A stretch of DNA of 64,000 nucleotides, from contig CAJNDS010002664.1 in NCBI GenBank assembly GCA_905221605.1, positions 62,001 through 126,000 on the forward strand, read 5' to 3'. The notes under the pieces were generated by a model, which was not told the origin of the DNA, searched no databases, and saw nothing but the letters and a program-made list of their open reading frames with translations. The position numbers and the translations under genes are program-made. The stretch is from Symbiodinium natans. Its lineage: Eukaryota; Sar; Dinophyceae; Suessiales; Symbiodiniaceae. Shown here piece by piece: positions 53,967 to 62,959 of this stretch. The number at the start of each line of letters is the position of its first letter. Position 1 is the first letter of the stretch.

Positions 53967-55259
53967 TCACAAGCGGAACACCATGACGCCACCGTCCCCT
54001 TGGGAAGTACAGGGTAGTACCAAGGTAGTACAGTGAGCCCTTGACAAGAATTGAAAACATTGGATTGGCTGCAGAACTGTGGCAGATATGGAACTCATAT
54101 TAATATAAATTGAGCAAACCTCACATCTATTGAAGATATTGGGGTCTATTTCATCTATTTCTGCAGAGGGTCCAACGTGCACACAGTTGAGGAGATCTTG
54201 GTCAATGTCTGCCAGGGTCCCGCCTACCTCGACTTGGGCCGCCAGTGACTTTTCTGAGTGCTTTTGTGGGAACTCGAACTTGAGCGTATTCTCTCTGGTG
54301 CGTGGCTTGGCATCCTCTGTTGCTGCAAGCGCTGCCAAGGTTTGGGGTGGTAGAATCTCTGGTGGAAGAAACCTGGCGCAGGCCAAGGACAGAGGAATCT
54401 CCGCACCCTCAGAGAACACGTGGGGCTTGTGCAAGGGGTCGAAGGTGCTGGCTTTTTCGAGGAAGAGAGCCAAGTTCTCCGCCAATCCTTGATGTGAAGC
54501 TTGCTTGAAGTCCGAGATCAGCATGTTCGGGGTTCCACGAGCCGCCCTAGCCGCCCTGGCGAGTGTCATGGAGTGAAAGCAGTTGTGGCAGGCAACGGGC
54601 GATGTGAAGTTCACGACTGCCTCGGACCGGGTCTGTCATTGTCTTCTGACGAGGCTGTACTAACTGCTAGTTGACTAGTTGTTTGCTGTAGTTCGTGATG
54701 CTTTCAGAACGGCTCCTGCCGCAAACGCACATGCATGAATCGGTCAAATCGTATCTTTCGTCGAGCTGCCAGCTTCTTCCAGGGTAAGTGCACGAAGTCG
54801 ATGACCTCAGCACAACACCTAACATGCAAGGAGTAGGGTTCTCTTAGGGTTGAGGGTTATGGGCAGCGGCGGGGCCCTCAACGCTGCTGGTTCCTACCAC
54901 AGCCATTGAACCAGCCCTGAACCCGCAGGTCTCAACACCCCGACAACCCTCTTTTAATGCCAATGCCATGCAACGCAAATTTACCTGAGACATCGTGAGA
55001 CTGATGTGGCTGTAGGATCCAGCCGTCCTTCACCAAGCTGCGTCGTGCAAGTGCTTGCCAAGGCGCTGTTCCAAGCTGCATAGCGGCAGGCCAATGAAAG
55101 CTCAGAGTTGCCAAGAACTCCTACACAGCGACATGCGGTTGATGGTGGGCCTGGTAGGGTCTAAAGTTAAAGAGGAATGGTGACATGCCGCTCCTTGTGC
55201 GTCATCTTCTTGAAGGTCTTGAATATCAACGTTGTGGCGGATGCATCGAGCGCGGCCAT
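53967..55259 (-). CDS. Mei2-like RNA-binding protein, copy A
   Basis: The start codon at 55259 opens MAALDASATTLIFKTFKKM. After intron sequence comes IDFVHLPWKK (about 54815-54780), the Y/I-D-F-V-x-L-P-x motif of the C-terminal Mei2 RRM (RRM_2). The large exon from about 54637 reads EAVVNFTSPVACHNCFHSM (the F-V-N-F-T-S RNP-like strand), then SHQGLAENLALF (Q-G-L-x-x-N-I) and HKPHVFSEGAEIP, ending VMVFRL at 53967. Mei2-like proteins bind RNA in meiosis and development in fungi and plants; the dinoflagellate versions are expanded and unstudied. The first RNP segment is missing, so an exon is unresolved. Copy B at 61-62.8 kb has the same order of motifs. Confidence 0.78.
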
Positions 55260-55334
55260 CTCCGGAAAGAAGGCTATGAGGAGAAAGCAAGGCGCTTGAG
55301 CCGGGCATGTGGCGGCACCGAATGTGGAAAACCC

Positions 55335-55977
55335 TCAGTCGGTCCGCAGGCCCCTTATGTGCAGACTCAGACCATAACCCGACCATCGCCCTCCTCTTGA
55401 AATGACATGCGGCCAGCCTTGTGCAGAAACGGGGAGCTTGCATGCAGCTCGGCCTTCCAATATGATCAATATGGTATCCTTACATACCAACCGTTTGCAT
55501 TGTGATATTTGTTTTTGGGCCCAGCGAGTGTTGATGATGTATATCGCCCCATGATGCCCCATGCATTGAAATGCTAGATCAGGCTCGCTTAGACCCTGTT
55601 TGGCAACCCGAGATTTACACATGTGCAAAAGCTGCGCAGCGTCGTGATGCGTCGTGCACCACGGGTGACCACATCCGGGGAAACGAGTGGGCAGGGAAGC
55701 AACAGCCTTTGAGAAAAAAAGGCCAGCTTTCACAGCCCGAGACTTTGGGAGATTTTGGGAGGATGCGGCTTTGCCATATGTAGCTTGCATCATTGCAAGG
55801 GGGGGCATTCAGACTCGGCTTCCAGGCTTTGATGTGTGGCCAACCATTTTTTCCTTCACCTCGACTTGTCAACATTTTCATGCTTTGGAGTTCCGCTCTC
55901 TCGGAATAACAGCAGCCCTCTTGAACCCTTGGATCTCCACACAGAACTGTGAAGGGCACTTGGTGATTCTGTACTGA
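55335..55977 (-). CDS. Candidate exon upstream of Mei2-like copy A
   Basis: A 157-codon frame (55808-55335) includes QLLHMCKSRVAKQGLSEPDL and FQCMGHHGAIYIINTRWAQ. It looks moderately coding; an overlapping frame is also open. It may be the 3' part of the gene to the right. Confidence 0.28.
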
Positions 55978-56139
55978 GGAAGCCCTGAACCTAAAACTCG
56001 TAACGCCGACAACGTGAATTTTGTGTAGTTGCAACCTCAACGCTTTGAATGTTCTTTCCTGTTTGAAAGCTGCCTCATTGCCAAACCGCACGGCATCCAC
56101 AGCCGAGCCTTCGCCACGCCTCGCAGCGATAACGCACAG

Positions 56140-56515
56140 ACACGCAAGCACACAACCCCGAACATGCACGCACCTGGCGCCTGGCGCACACGCACATGCA
56201 CGCGAACGCACGCAAATGCACGCGAACGCACGCACCCACACACATCCACACACACACACACAAACACAAACACAAACACGACATACCCGAACCACGCACC
56301 CTCGCGCGCGCAAGTGCACACGCACACGCGCATGCGCGCGCACACGAGCACACGGGCACAGGGGCACAGGCAACGTGCACATGCGGGCGCGAGCACACAC
56401 GCGCACGCGCACACACGCACCCATGCACCCACGCACCCACCCACCCACCCACGCACGCACGAACGCACGCACGCACCACACACATACGCACACACACACA
56501 CAAGCATACGCACAT
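56140..56515. repeat. Long imperfect (CA)n/CACG microsatellite
   Basis: About 375 bases of CACA, CACG and GCAC units on the plus strand. Frames up to 322 codons across it (poly His/Thr or Cys/Val) are artefacts. Confidence 0.93.
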
Positions 56516-56689
56516 GCATGGCGGTACAGTGGTGAGCAAGGTTTCCTCATGTTTTCCTCCATGCAGTTTTCAAGACAGTGCAACTTCCAGCGCCAACCTT
56601 TTGAGTGAGGCCATTGGAGGGCTAAAGTGCATGTTGTGTTATTGTGTTAGCCTAGCAAATGTTAGCGGCTAGCTGCTAGCCCCGAACTT

Positions 56690-56830
56690 CTTTCCACGGG
56701 GTTTCGGCATGCTTTTGGCTGTCACGATGTTTCTGGGATGCCAGTTGGCCGGCTAGCCCGGTTAGACCGGCCACCCAAGCCAACATGAATCCAGCACCGA
56801 CATCGATGAGGATTGGAACGCGTCATCTCA
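56690..56830 (-). CDS. Possible third METTL21-like motif I exon
   Basis: The frame reads ILIDVGAGFMLAWVAGLTGL with AGQLASQKH. I-D-V-G-A-G is an acceptable SAM motif I, and the following helix aligns with the VAALLG helix of the 6-kb copy, but the third glycine is replaced (G-A-G-F). No V-W-D-A exon was found upstream, so it may be degenerate or belong to another methyltransferase family. Confidence 0.35.
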
Positions 56831-56930
56831 CACCAGCATGATTGTACTTTTCTGCTTTGTAGTTGTTCCTTCAAGCAGAGCTTGCTGTCTCAGTCGCACA
56901 CACAGACTCAACAAGGCGTACCTGTGAAGA

Positions 56931-57179
56931 TCACACGATGGTGAACTCATTGTGGCTTCGACGCCGGGAATGAAGGAAGAAAGGCTGGCGACCAGCAAGC
57001 CATGTCACCATCGTGTGAAGTTGCTTGCGCTCTTCTTTATGAAGGGGCGCCCTCTCCAGCAGCAACCTGCGGCGTCCCGTGGTCGGGCTTTGCGTGTCCC
57101 CTGAAATCCGCATCTCTCGGGTCTCAGGTCTCTCTTGAGCTTGGAAGACTTCCTCGACTCCAACTCCCCTGAGTGGCAA
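56931..57179 (-). CDS. Candidate exon, unrecognised
   Basis: The frame reads RLLLERAPLHKEERKQLHTM with VTWLAGRQPFFLHSRRR. It is protein-like and just upstream of the motif I-like exon, so possibly the same gene. Confidence 0.33.
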   Translation of the reverse strand: MPLRGVGVEEVFQAQERPETREMRISGDTQSPTTGRRRLLLERAPLHKEERKQLHTMVTWLAGRQPFFLHSRRRSHNEFTIV

Positions 57180-57279
57180 CAGCAGATGTTGTGAAGCTCT
57201 GAGCCTTACTAGGGTTTAGGGTTTAGGAATGTTACCTGCCAGAGGCCCTCCAGTCCCTCTTGAGTCCCGAAGTCCCCGA

Positions 57280-57475
57280 TCAAACCCTTCTTCCGGGCAG
57301 AAAAGCCCCCCAGCCCTCAGGCTCCAAGAAAGGCCCAGAGGTGTGGCTTACAGACTTCAGGCCCCCAGTGTAGGCGTTCTTGGCATCCCCAGGATTACCA
57401 GGCGAAGGCAGCCCGAGCTGGGGCCGCCACCACGCCAGCAAGCCCGGATCCACAGGGATGCGATAGAAGTCCTGG
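57280..57475 (-). CDS. Candidate exon, unrecognised
   Basis: After an AG near 57475 the frame reads DFYRIPVDPGLLAWWRPQLG with NAYTGGLKSVSHTSGPFLEP. One of the more convincing orphan exons in the window. A family-1 element lies immediately upstream of its acceptor. No family recognised. Confidence 0.42.
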
Positions 57476-57484
57476 CTACATGAA

Positions 57485-57589
57485 GGGGTTTCCGACATTT
57501 AGGGGGTACTTTGTTAGGGTCCTCAGAAACTAAGGGCATGCTACGATTTGGGGATCTATCTTGCGGGTCCCCTGTTTTCGTAAAGCCCC
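57485..57589. mobile_element. Family-1 short inverted-repeat element, 105 bases
   Basis: GGGGTTTCCGACATTTAGGG at the left; CCCCTGTTTTCGTAAAGCCC at the right is its imperfect inverse. The interior keeps TTAGGGTCCTCA and GGGGATCTATCTTGCGGG. It ends about 10 bases before the acceptor of the adjoining minus-strand candidate exon. Confidence 0.78.
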
Positions 57590-57839
57590 AGATCGTGATT
57601 CATGAGCATCTCCGTCCGAAGTTGCTTGAAGTCAAACTGCTCCGAATTTTGGTAGGGTTTAGGGGTTCGGGTTTGACTTTCGGACTCTCACATTTTCGGA
57701 GACAAATCTGTACCTTCCAAAACTGGACTTGACCCCCTATCATACTTGGAACTCGTGGCCTTGTCGAAAAGTTGATGCTTGTGTCTCGTAAGCTCGATGG
57801 CCCTGGCCTATTTGCGGCATCTTGAACCGTTTGATTCGG

Positions 57840-58020
57840 AAACTGAAAAGGGTGGCTTCGGAAACTGGCAAGAACATCCAAAATACGCAGATTCGGGAAG
57901 CTGGAAAACTGCAGATTTCCGAAACTGGAAACCGCAGATTCGGGAATTTGAAAAGCGCGGAATCGGGAAACTAGGTACAGCGGATTCGGGAAATTGAAGA
58001 CCGCAGATTCGGGAATCGCG
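57840..58020. repeat. Minisatellite, about 20-24-base unit
   Basis: Seven or eight diverged units of the type CGCAGATTCGGGAAATTGAA with phrases GGAAACTGGAAAAC between. Minus frames across it give a periodic R-I-C-G-x-Q-F-P-E-S pattern that is satellite-derived. Confidence 0.85.
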
Positions 58021-58208
58021 AAGTTTTCTGACAGCACCCTTGACATGAATGTTATCATCACCCCCACCCACCCAACCCCTACACCCTGAATCCAGGAGAA
58101 TCGCCTGGCTTCCTGAATCGCGTTCAGCCATTTGCGAGGGACCCGATTGCTGAGGTACTCCGAAGGACTTTAGCTCCTGTCCGTTGTGAGCCACCTTGGC
58201 ACGCCGCC

Positions 58209-58256
58209 TGTTTAAGCTTGTAGTAAGCTACAACATAGCTTACTACAAGTTAAACA
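58209..58256. repeat. Near-perfect 22-base hairpin
   Basis: TGTTTAAGCTTGTAGTAAGC pairs with GCTTACTACAAGTTAAACA across a five-base loop (CAACA), with a single extra base in the left arm. No flanking structure shows what it is; a miniature element or a processed-RNA hairpin is possible. Confidence 0.85.
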
Positions 58257-58552
58257 TGTCATAGGTTCACTCCCATCGCGACACCAGCTTAGATCATGTC
58301 AAACCAAGGAGCAGCTACTATGTAGACCACTGCCAACGTGGATGCCACACGGCAAAGCAATCGGGAGACCAATCTCTGCATCTGCTCTTTCCTGTTTTCC
58401 TATTGGGCATGGGGCCTGCGGCCTGTGTTCCGACAACAGCAGTTTAGCAGTTGCAATTAAACGACCCAGTCTGGATATCAAGCCAGAGGTGTTGCCTGCG
58501 GATCCCTCAACAATCCAAGTGCGCGCATGAGTTCGTGGAAAACTGCATTGCC

Positions 58553-58571
58553 CTAAACCCTAAACCCTAAA
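58553..58571. repeat. CCCTAAA island
   Basis: Two clean units and a variant. Confidence 0.85.
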
Positions 58572-58975
58572 AACCATAAGAGTTGAAGGTTGATAGCAGC
58601 ATCTCTGCCATCAGTACAAGGGCGCATCCGTTGTGGCCTCCAGAAACTGAAGTGCGTGGCTGCTCAATGGATGAGCCTGACCACAAACCAGAGTTGAAAG
58701 CCCCTTGACTGTAGAACTGGATCTTGCATGCCCTGAGTGGATCTTCCACTGACGTGGTGTGGCAGTCACATGCGCAAGTCCTGCACAAGAGCTGGACAGG
58801 CCGGAGCAGTCATGCCTGTCACAGCCAGAGCATGCCAGAGCACTTGGCCCCTGGCATGGAAATTGTGGATGTTGTAGTAGCTGTAATCGCAGATGTAATC
58901 TGTAGCTACCTGCAGCAGGAGGACGGCAGAAGCTAGACCTTTCCGCAAGGCAAGAAAGCCGGGACGATCAGGCAC
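58567..58975 (-). CDS. Two candidate exons, unrecognised
   Basis: Frame 58975-58766 reads VATDYICDYSYYNIHNFHAR with GQVLWHALAVTGMT; frame 58788-58567 reads KIQFYSQGAFNSGLWSGSSI with HNGCALVLMAEMLLSTF. They are protein-like and could be adjacent exons. No family recognised. Confidence 0.35.
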
Positions 58976-58979
58976 AGAG

Positions 58980-59595
58980 AGTCGGCCATGCTAACAGATG
59001 CACCAACACCAGCACAAAAACCCTGCACCGGGCCATCATGTTGTGGTCTACGTCGAAGAATGCATGGCCAACACCACGCTTACGGAACCTGGCCGTCGCA
59101 TCGTGCAAGGGCAGGGTGCTTTAAGGGGGTTGATTCACTGGGTTTGGATCTGAATCAGGGCGGGGCAAGGACAAGCCAGGGATCAGGATTCGGAATTGCC
59201 ATCCTTCATATGTAGCTTCTGATGTTTGGAAACCATGGGAGAACGACAGCCGAGACTGAAACTCCTTGCAGATTCGAGCCCCAAAGCTTAGATCACTGGC
59301 ATCTTTGGCTGCTCGGGCTGAGCGGGTCCCTTCGAAAGGTCCTACAGTCTTTCCCTTGTTTTGTGAGACACGTTAAACACGCTGAACACCGCAAACACGC
59401 TAAACTCACTACGCCAGGTCCCTAGCATAGGCATTATTGGAAGCAATGCTTCTGCCCGTGGCCGGACTCTTGCAAGCATTCTTGGAAGCGGCCAGAAGGT
59501 TTCCACAATGGACTGCAGTTTGTGTCTTGTTTCTAAGGCTATGCTCACGTCCATGGCAACCTGCTGCCATCCGCTTCCCCAGAAGTTCGGCTCAG
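58980..59595. other. Weak candidates only
   Basis: A minus frame (59554-59342) reads ALETRHKLQSIVETFWPL; nothing else is recognised. Confidence 0.25.
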
Positions 59596-59599
59596 TTTC

Positions 59600-60060
59600 T
59601 CAAACTGCTATGCTGTATTGTTGTATTCTTATATTATTGCTACATTAATATTTTGTTATTACAATCTTTATTGATTTACTAGTACCATATTTCTATGCAT
59701 GATGCTATACTCTGAAACTGCTGTCTTATCTTATTCTGTATGATGATTTTTGGACGATTCTATTATTGTATTACTTCCGTGTACTGGTGTATGCGTGTAG
59801 TATTGTAGTCATCTATTGCTATATTGCTCTGTCGGTATTTTGTTATATTGGTGTATTGCTAGTATAGTTGTATTCTCGTATTGTGAACGTGCTCTTTTGT
59901 CATCGTATTCTGCTAGTGTGGTAACAGATTCTTATATCACTATGTGATTACATTGGTGTTTGTTCCATTACTATGCCATTGCATGACTTGACTGTCATGG
60001 CATTTGGTTGGCTCTATTCTGTATTTACATCAACGTATGATTCCTAAACATAGGTTTTTT
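59600..60060. repeat. AT-rich degenerate tract, TATTCTTATAT-type
   Basis: TTGTATTCTTATATTATTGC and similar T-rich words. Read on the other strand they give ATATAAGAATA, the word that dominates the 52.4-53.25 kb tract. Each tract lies 3' of an Mei2-like copy. Confidence 0.68.
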
Positions 60061-60454
60061 GCATCATTCTCTTCTACTACCATGCCTTCAATGCAGCTCT
60101 ATCACTAGATCCTACTAATATGTTGCCTTTCACTGTTTATTTTGTGTACTGCGCCTACGCCATGCTTGTCAGCCTCGGGTTTCTGGGGAAGCAGGTGCTT
60201 CTGCTTGCGGTATATAATGCGGAAGTTGGAGCTAGGCGCAGTGAGACAGACCCGTTTCGGCTGAAATTCAGAGAATGCGACCAGCAAGATTTGCAGTGTG
60301 AAATGCATCTGAAACCATCACGAGAAGCCACACCAAGCCGGAACCGGCGATGAGGCAAAGTGAGACATCTTGATCCAATGCCCCACTCAGCCAGTGAACC
60401 AGCTCTGTTTCTGTTCAAGTTGCAGTATGGTGTATTGTAGTTACAGTTCTTCTT

Positions 60455-60560
60455 AGTGCCAAGACGCCTTGCTGGACAGCATATGGCCCACCAGCATGTT
60501 GATTTGGCGTACATTGGCCGCGTGGGCACATACATCGCATGACATGAAGCAGGGTTTATA
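60455..60560 (-). CDS. Exon paired with Mei2-like copy B
   Basis: The frame reads CAHAANVRQINMLVGHMLSS before a stop. N-x-x-Q-I-N-x-L-V matches the exon at about 53820 next to copy A, with one codon missing between N and V. It is shorter and may be decayed. Confidence 0.42.
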
Positions 60561-61158
60561 TTTCTTGACCCCTCAAAAGGACACCCAACAAATACACTCA
60601 CCAATATGAAGAAGGAATCTTCTACACACTCACCAATAACAGTAATATACACCCTGTTTCACATCCCCTTCTTTCAGGAGGATAGCTCGGAGTACCCCGG
60701 AGTACCCAGAGGAATGGCTTCTGCTCGCTGTGGGCTTCAAGAGGTCCATGGTTCAGAGCATGTGCTACGAATTGCTTCAGAACCCCCTAAAAAAAACACA
60801 ATTTCTTCCTTATAAGGGTAATATAGGGATTATTGTTTTTCATTCTTTGGGGCTCTTAAGCAAACAGTAGTGTGTTCTGATGCAACGTCTCAGGATTCAA
60901 TCATGGAAGCCCACGCGGGCATTTGGAATTCGCCAGATTACACCTCTGGTAAACAATGAAGCAGGTGGAATCGAGTCTGACATATTCTTGCGTGTCTGCT
61001 AAGCATTTGCTAAGCAATGGCAAACATCAGACGACTTCGCTTCAGCCACCGCCTTCATTGAATCCTCGGCATCAGCATCTGACGAAACACGTCAAAACGC
61101 TCTCATCAAAGGCGGGGTGGCGCCGGGCACATAGGCCTCTGTCTCCTTATTCGCCTCT

Positions 61159-62820
61159 CTACAGTCGGAAGATGACCATGCCATCTTCCACGCGAGTGCA
61201 CGTTAGGAGGTCTCCTGACATTGTCTGCAACAAGTCCGAGTGGGTTTGGTCAAGCACTGCAGGCTGAGGCCAACCTTGTGCTGCATCACTCGAACCTTGC
61301 AACCATGAGCCCGCTTCTGCCAAGCCTGCTTCGGCTCTCTCGGTATTGTGTCGCAGCCTGGGGGTTAGGAACATCTCGCATGCCCTTGTCCATGGAATCT
61401 CCTCCCCTTCCACGAAGACCAAGGGGGTGGGCTGGCATGCAAATGGGACGCTCCGGGAACAAAACGCCGCAATGTTTTCTGCCAGTCCTTGATGCTTCGC
61501 CTGCTGCAGGTCTGTAATGCAGATATTGTGCGTGCCAACCAGGCTTTGCATAACTCGAAAGCAGCTCTTGCAGGCTCCAGGTGAAGTGAAGTTCACCACA
61601 GCCAACCTCAGCACAACGCCGCAGGTTACATTCGTTTGAGCTGCTGCCTCTAGCTACGAATCAGCTAACAGCAAAATCATGTCTTCAAAGTGGGCAGGAA
61701 TGAGATAGGACTTGAGGGGCAAGCCGAAGCCAACGACTGGCCCAAAGCAAACCCCCCAAACCTTAAAGACCCTAAACCCTCCAGACTCGAGTCCAGACAA
61801 TACCCCATTTCGCAAGACCCTCATTTACATACCCTAAGGGTTTAGTACCCGAAAAACCCTCAATACCCCAATCCTCAATACCCAAAAACCTCTAGAATTC
61901 TTCTTTCTGGTCCTCCCCCCCCCCCCCCCCCCCCCCCTTCCAAAGGACAGGTCCTCCAGAGAGAATGAAAATTGTCCCCCCCCCCCAGCTCCACATGCGT
62001 GAGATGTTGCAGGATGATGAGCCATGATGAGCCGATTATTGCGCACACGCGTGCGAAACTCGATCAACCCTTGCATCCCGAGGCGCTTCTTCCATGGCAA
62101 GTGGACGAAATCGTAAGCAGGCTTCTCGTGCTCTTGAGGTTGCCAATAAAAGTTGAGAGCGTCGACGAAGTCCTGCTCAAACCAAACCCCAGGGATTTTT
62201 TCAGACTTCGAGAGGATCTTCAACCAAGGGGTCCCCTTCATCCCGAGGGTGCCACCTTCAAGGGTTTAGGGTTTAGGGTTTAGGGTCCAAGCTATGGTTT
62301 TCTTGATCCGACGATGAAATGCTCGGTGGGAATGGGCTTCAGGCGCTTTGCGACCTAGGCAGCAGAGCTTACCCTGTGTTTTCCAGGACTGAACCCCTAA
62401 ATCCTGAACCGGGGATTCTCGGGGCAGCTTTGGGGGAAAATATAATATGGGTTCCAGGCCCCCCCTAGACCCGAAGCCTTCTATGACTCTACACCCAGAC
62501 CCAGACCCTTTCTTTTTTTGGGGGGGCAGCATTTCAGCCCAACAGGGCTTCAGAATTTCGGGGTCCAAGATTTGAAAGTCCCGTACCGCCAAATTCAACA
62601 TGCGAAGATCTAGAAGCATGGAATGTCGCGACGTAGGGTTCTGCTGCTCGTGAGACGAGTCAACATGATGCTGCTGTGAGACACTTCAAAGAACGGGCTT
62701 AAACTCACATCGACTTGACTTAACGTCTCGGATTCCTGCTCACTACACAAGCTCCTGCTGTGCGAGCTTCTTGGAAAGCTTGAAGATGAGGGTTGTCGCA
62801 TCCATATCGAGCTCTGCCAT
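61159..62820 (-). CDS. Mei2-like RNA-binding protein, copy B
   Basis: The start at 62820 opens MAELDMDATTLIFKLSKKL, parallel to copy A (MA-x-LD-x-x-ATTLIFK). An exon near 62235-62070 reads DFVDALNFYWQPQEHEKPAY with DFVHLPWKK, the F-V-x-x-L-N then Y-D-F-V-x-L-P signature of the Mei2 C-terminal RRM. An exon beginning at 61606 after AG reads LAVVNFTSPGACKSCF, then KHQGLAENIAAF and PLVFVEGEEIPW, ending GMVIFRL at 61159. The insert between the RNP elements has a run of C's (intron) at 61916-61937. The order of motifs and the N-terminus match copy A, so the pair arose by duplication of a whole gene. Confidence 0.78.
61916..61937. repeat. Poly-C tract in an intron of Mei2-like copy B
   Basis: About 22 consecutive C's, with a second short run at about 61976-61986. 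Confidence 0.95.
62262..62285. repeat. TTTAGGG island
   Basis: Three clean units inside the 5' half of Mei2-like copy B, presumably intronic. Confidence 0.92.
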
Positions 62821-62889
62821 AGGCCGGCTGCCCAAGTGCAAAAGGTCGCTAGCTAAATTCCCGTAACGAGACCTTTGTCTGCTCTAATG

Positions 62890-62930
62890 ATGGGGATTGC
62901 TGGGGATTGCTGGGGATTGCCGTGTCGGAG
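62890..62930. repeat. Short direct repeat GGGGATTGCT
   Basis: Three to four copies of the 10-base unit just 5' of the start of Mei2-like copy B. Confidence 0.88.
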
Positions 62931-62959
62931 GATGTTGGAGGATGTCAGAGGAAGAGGGC

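Noticed and set aside
56021-56608. Open frames of 158-322 codons on both strands
   Set aside because: They are carried by the (CA)n/CACG microsatellite; translations are periodic His/Thr or Cys/Val without domain content.
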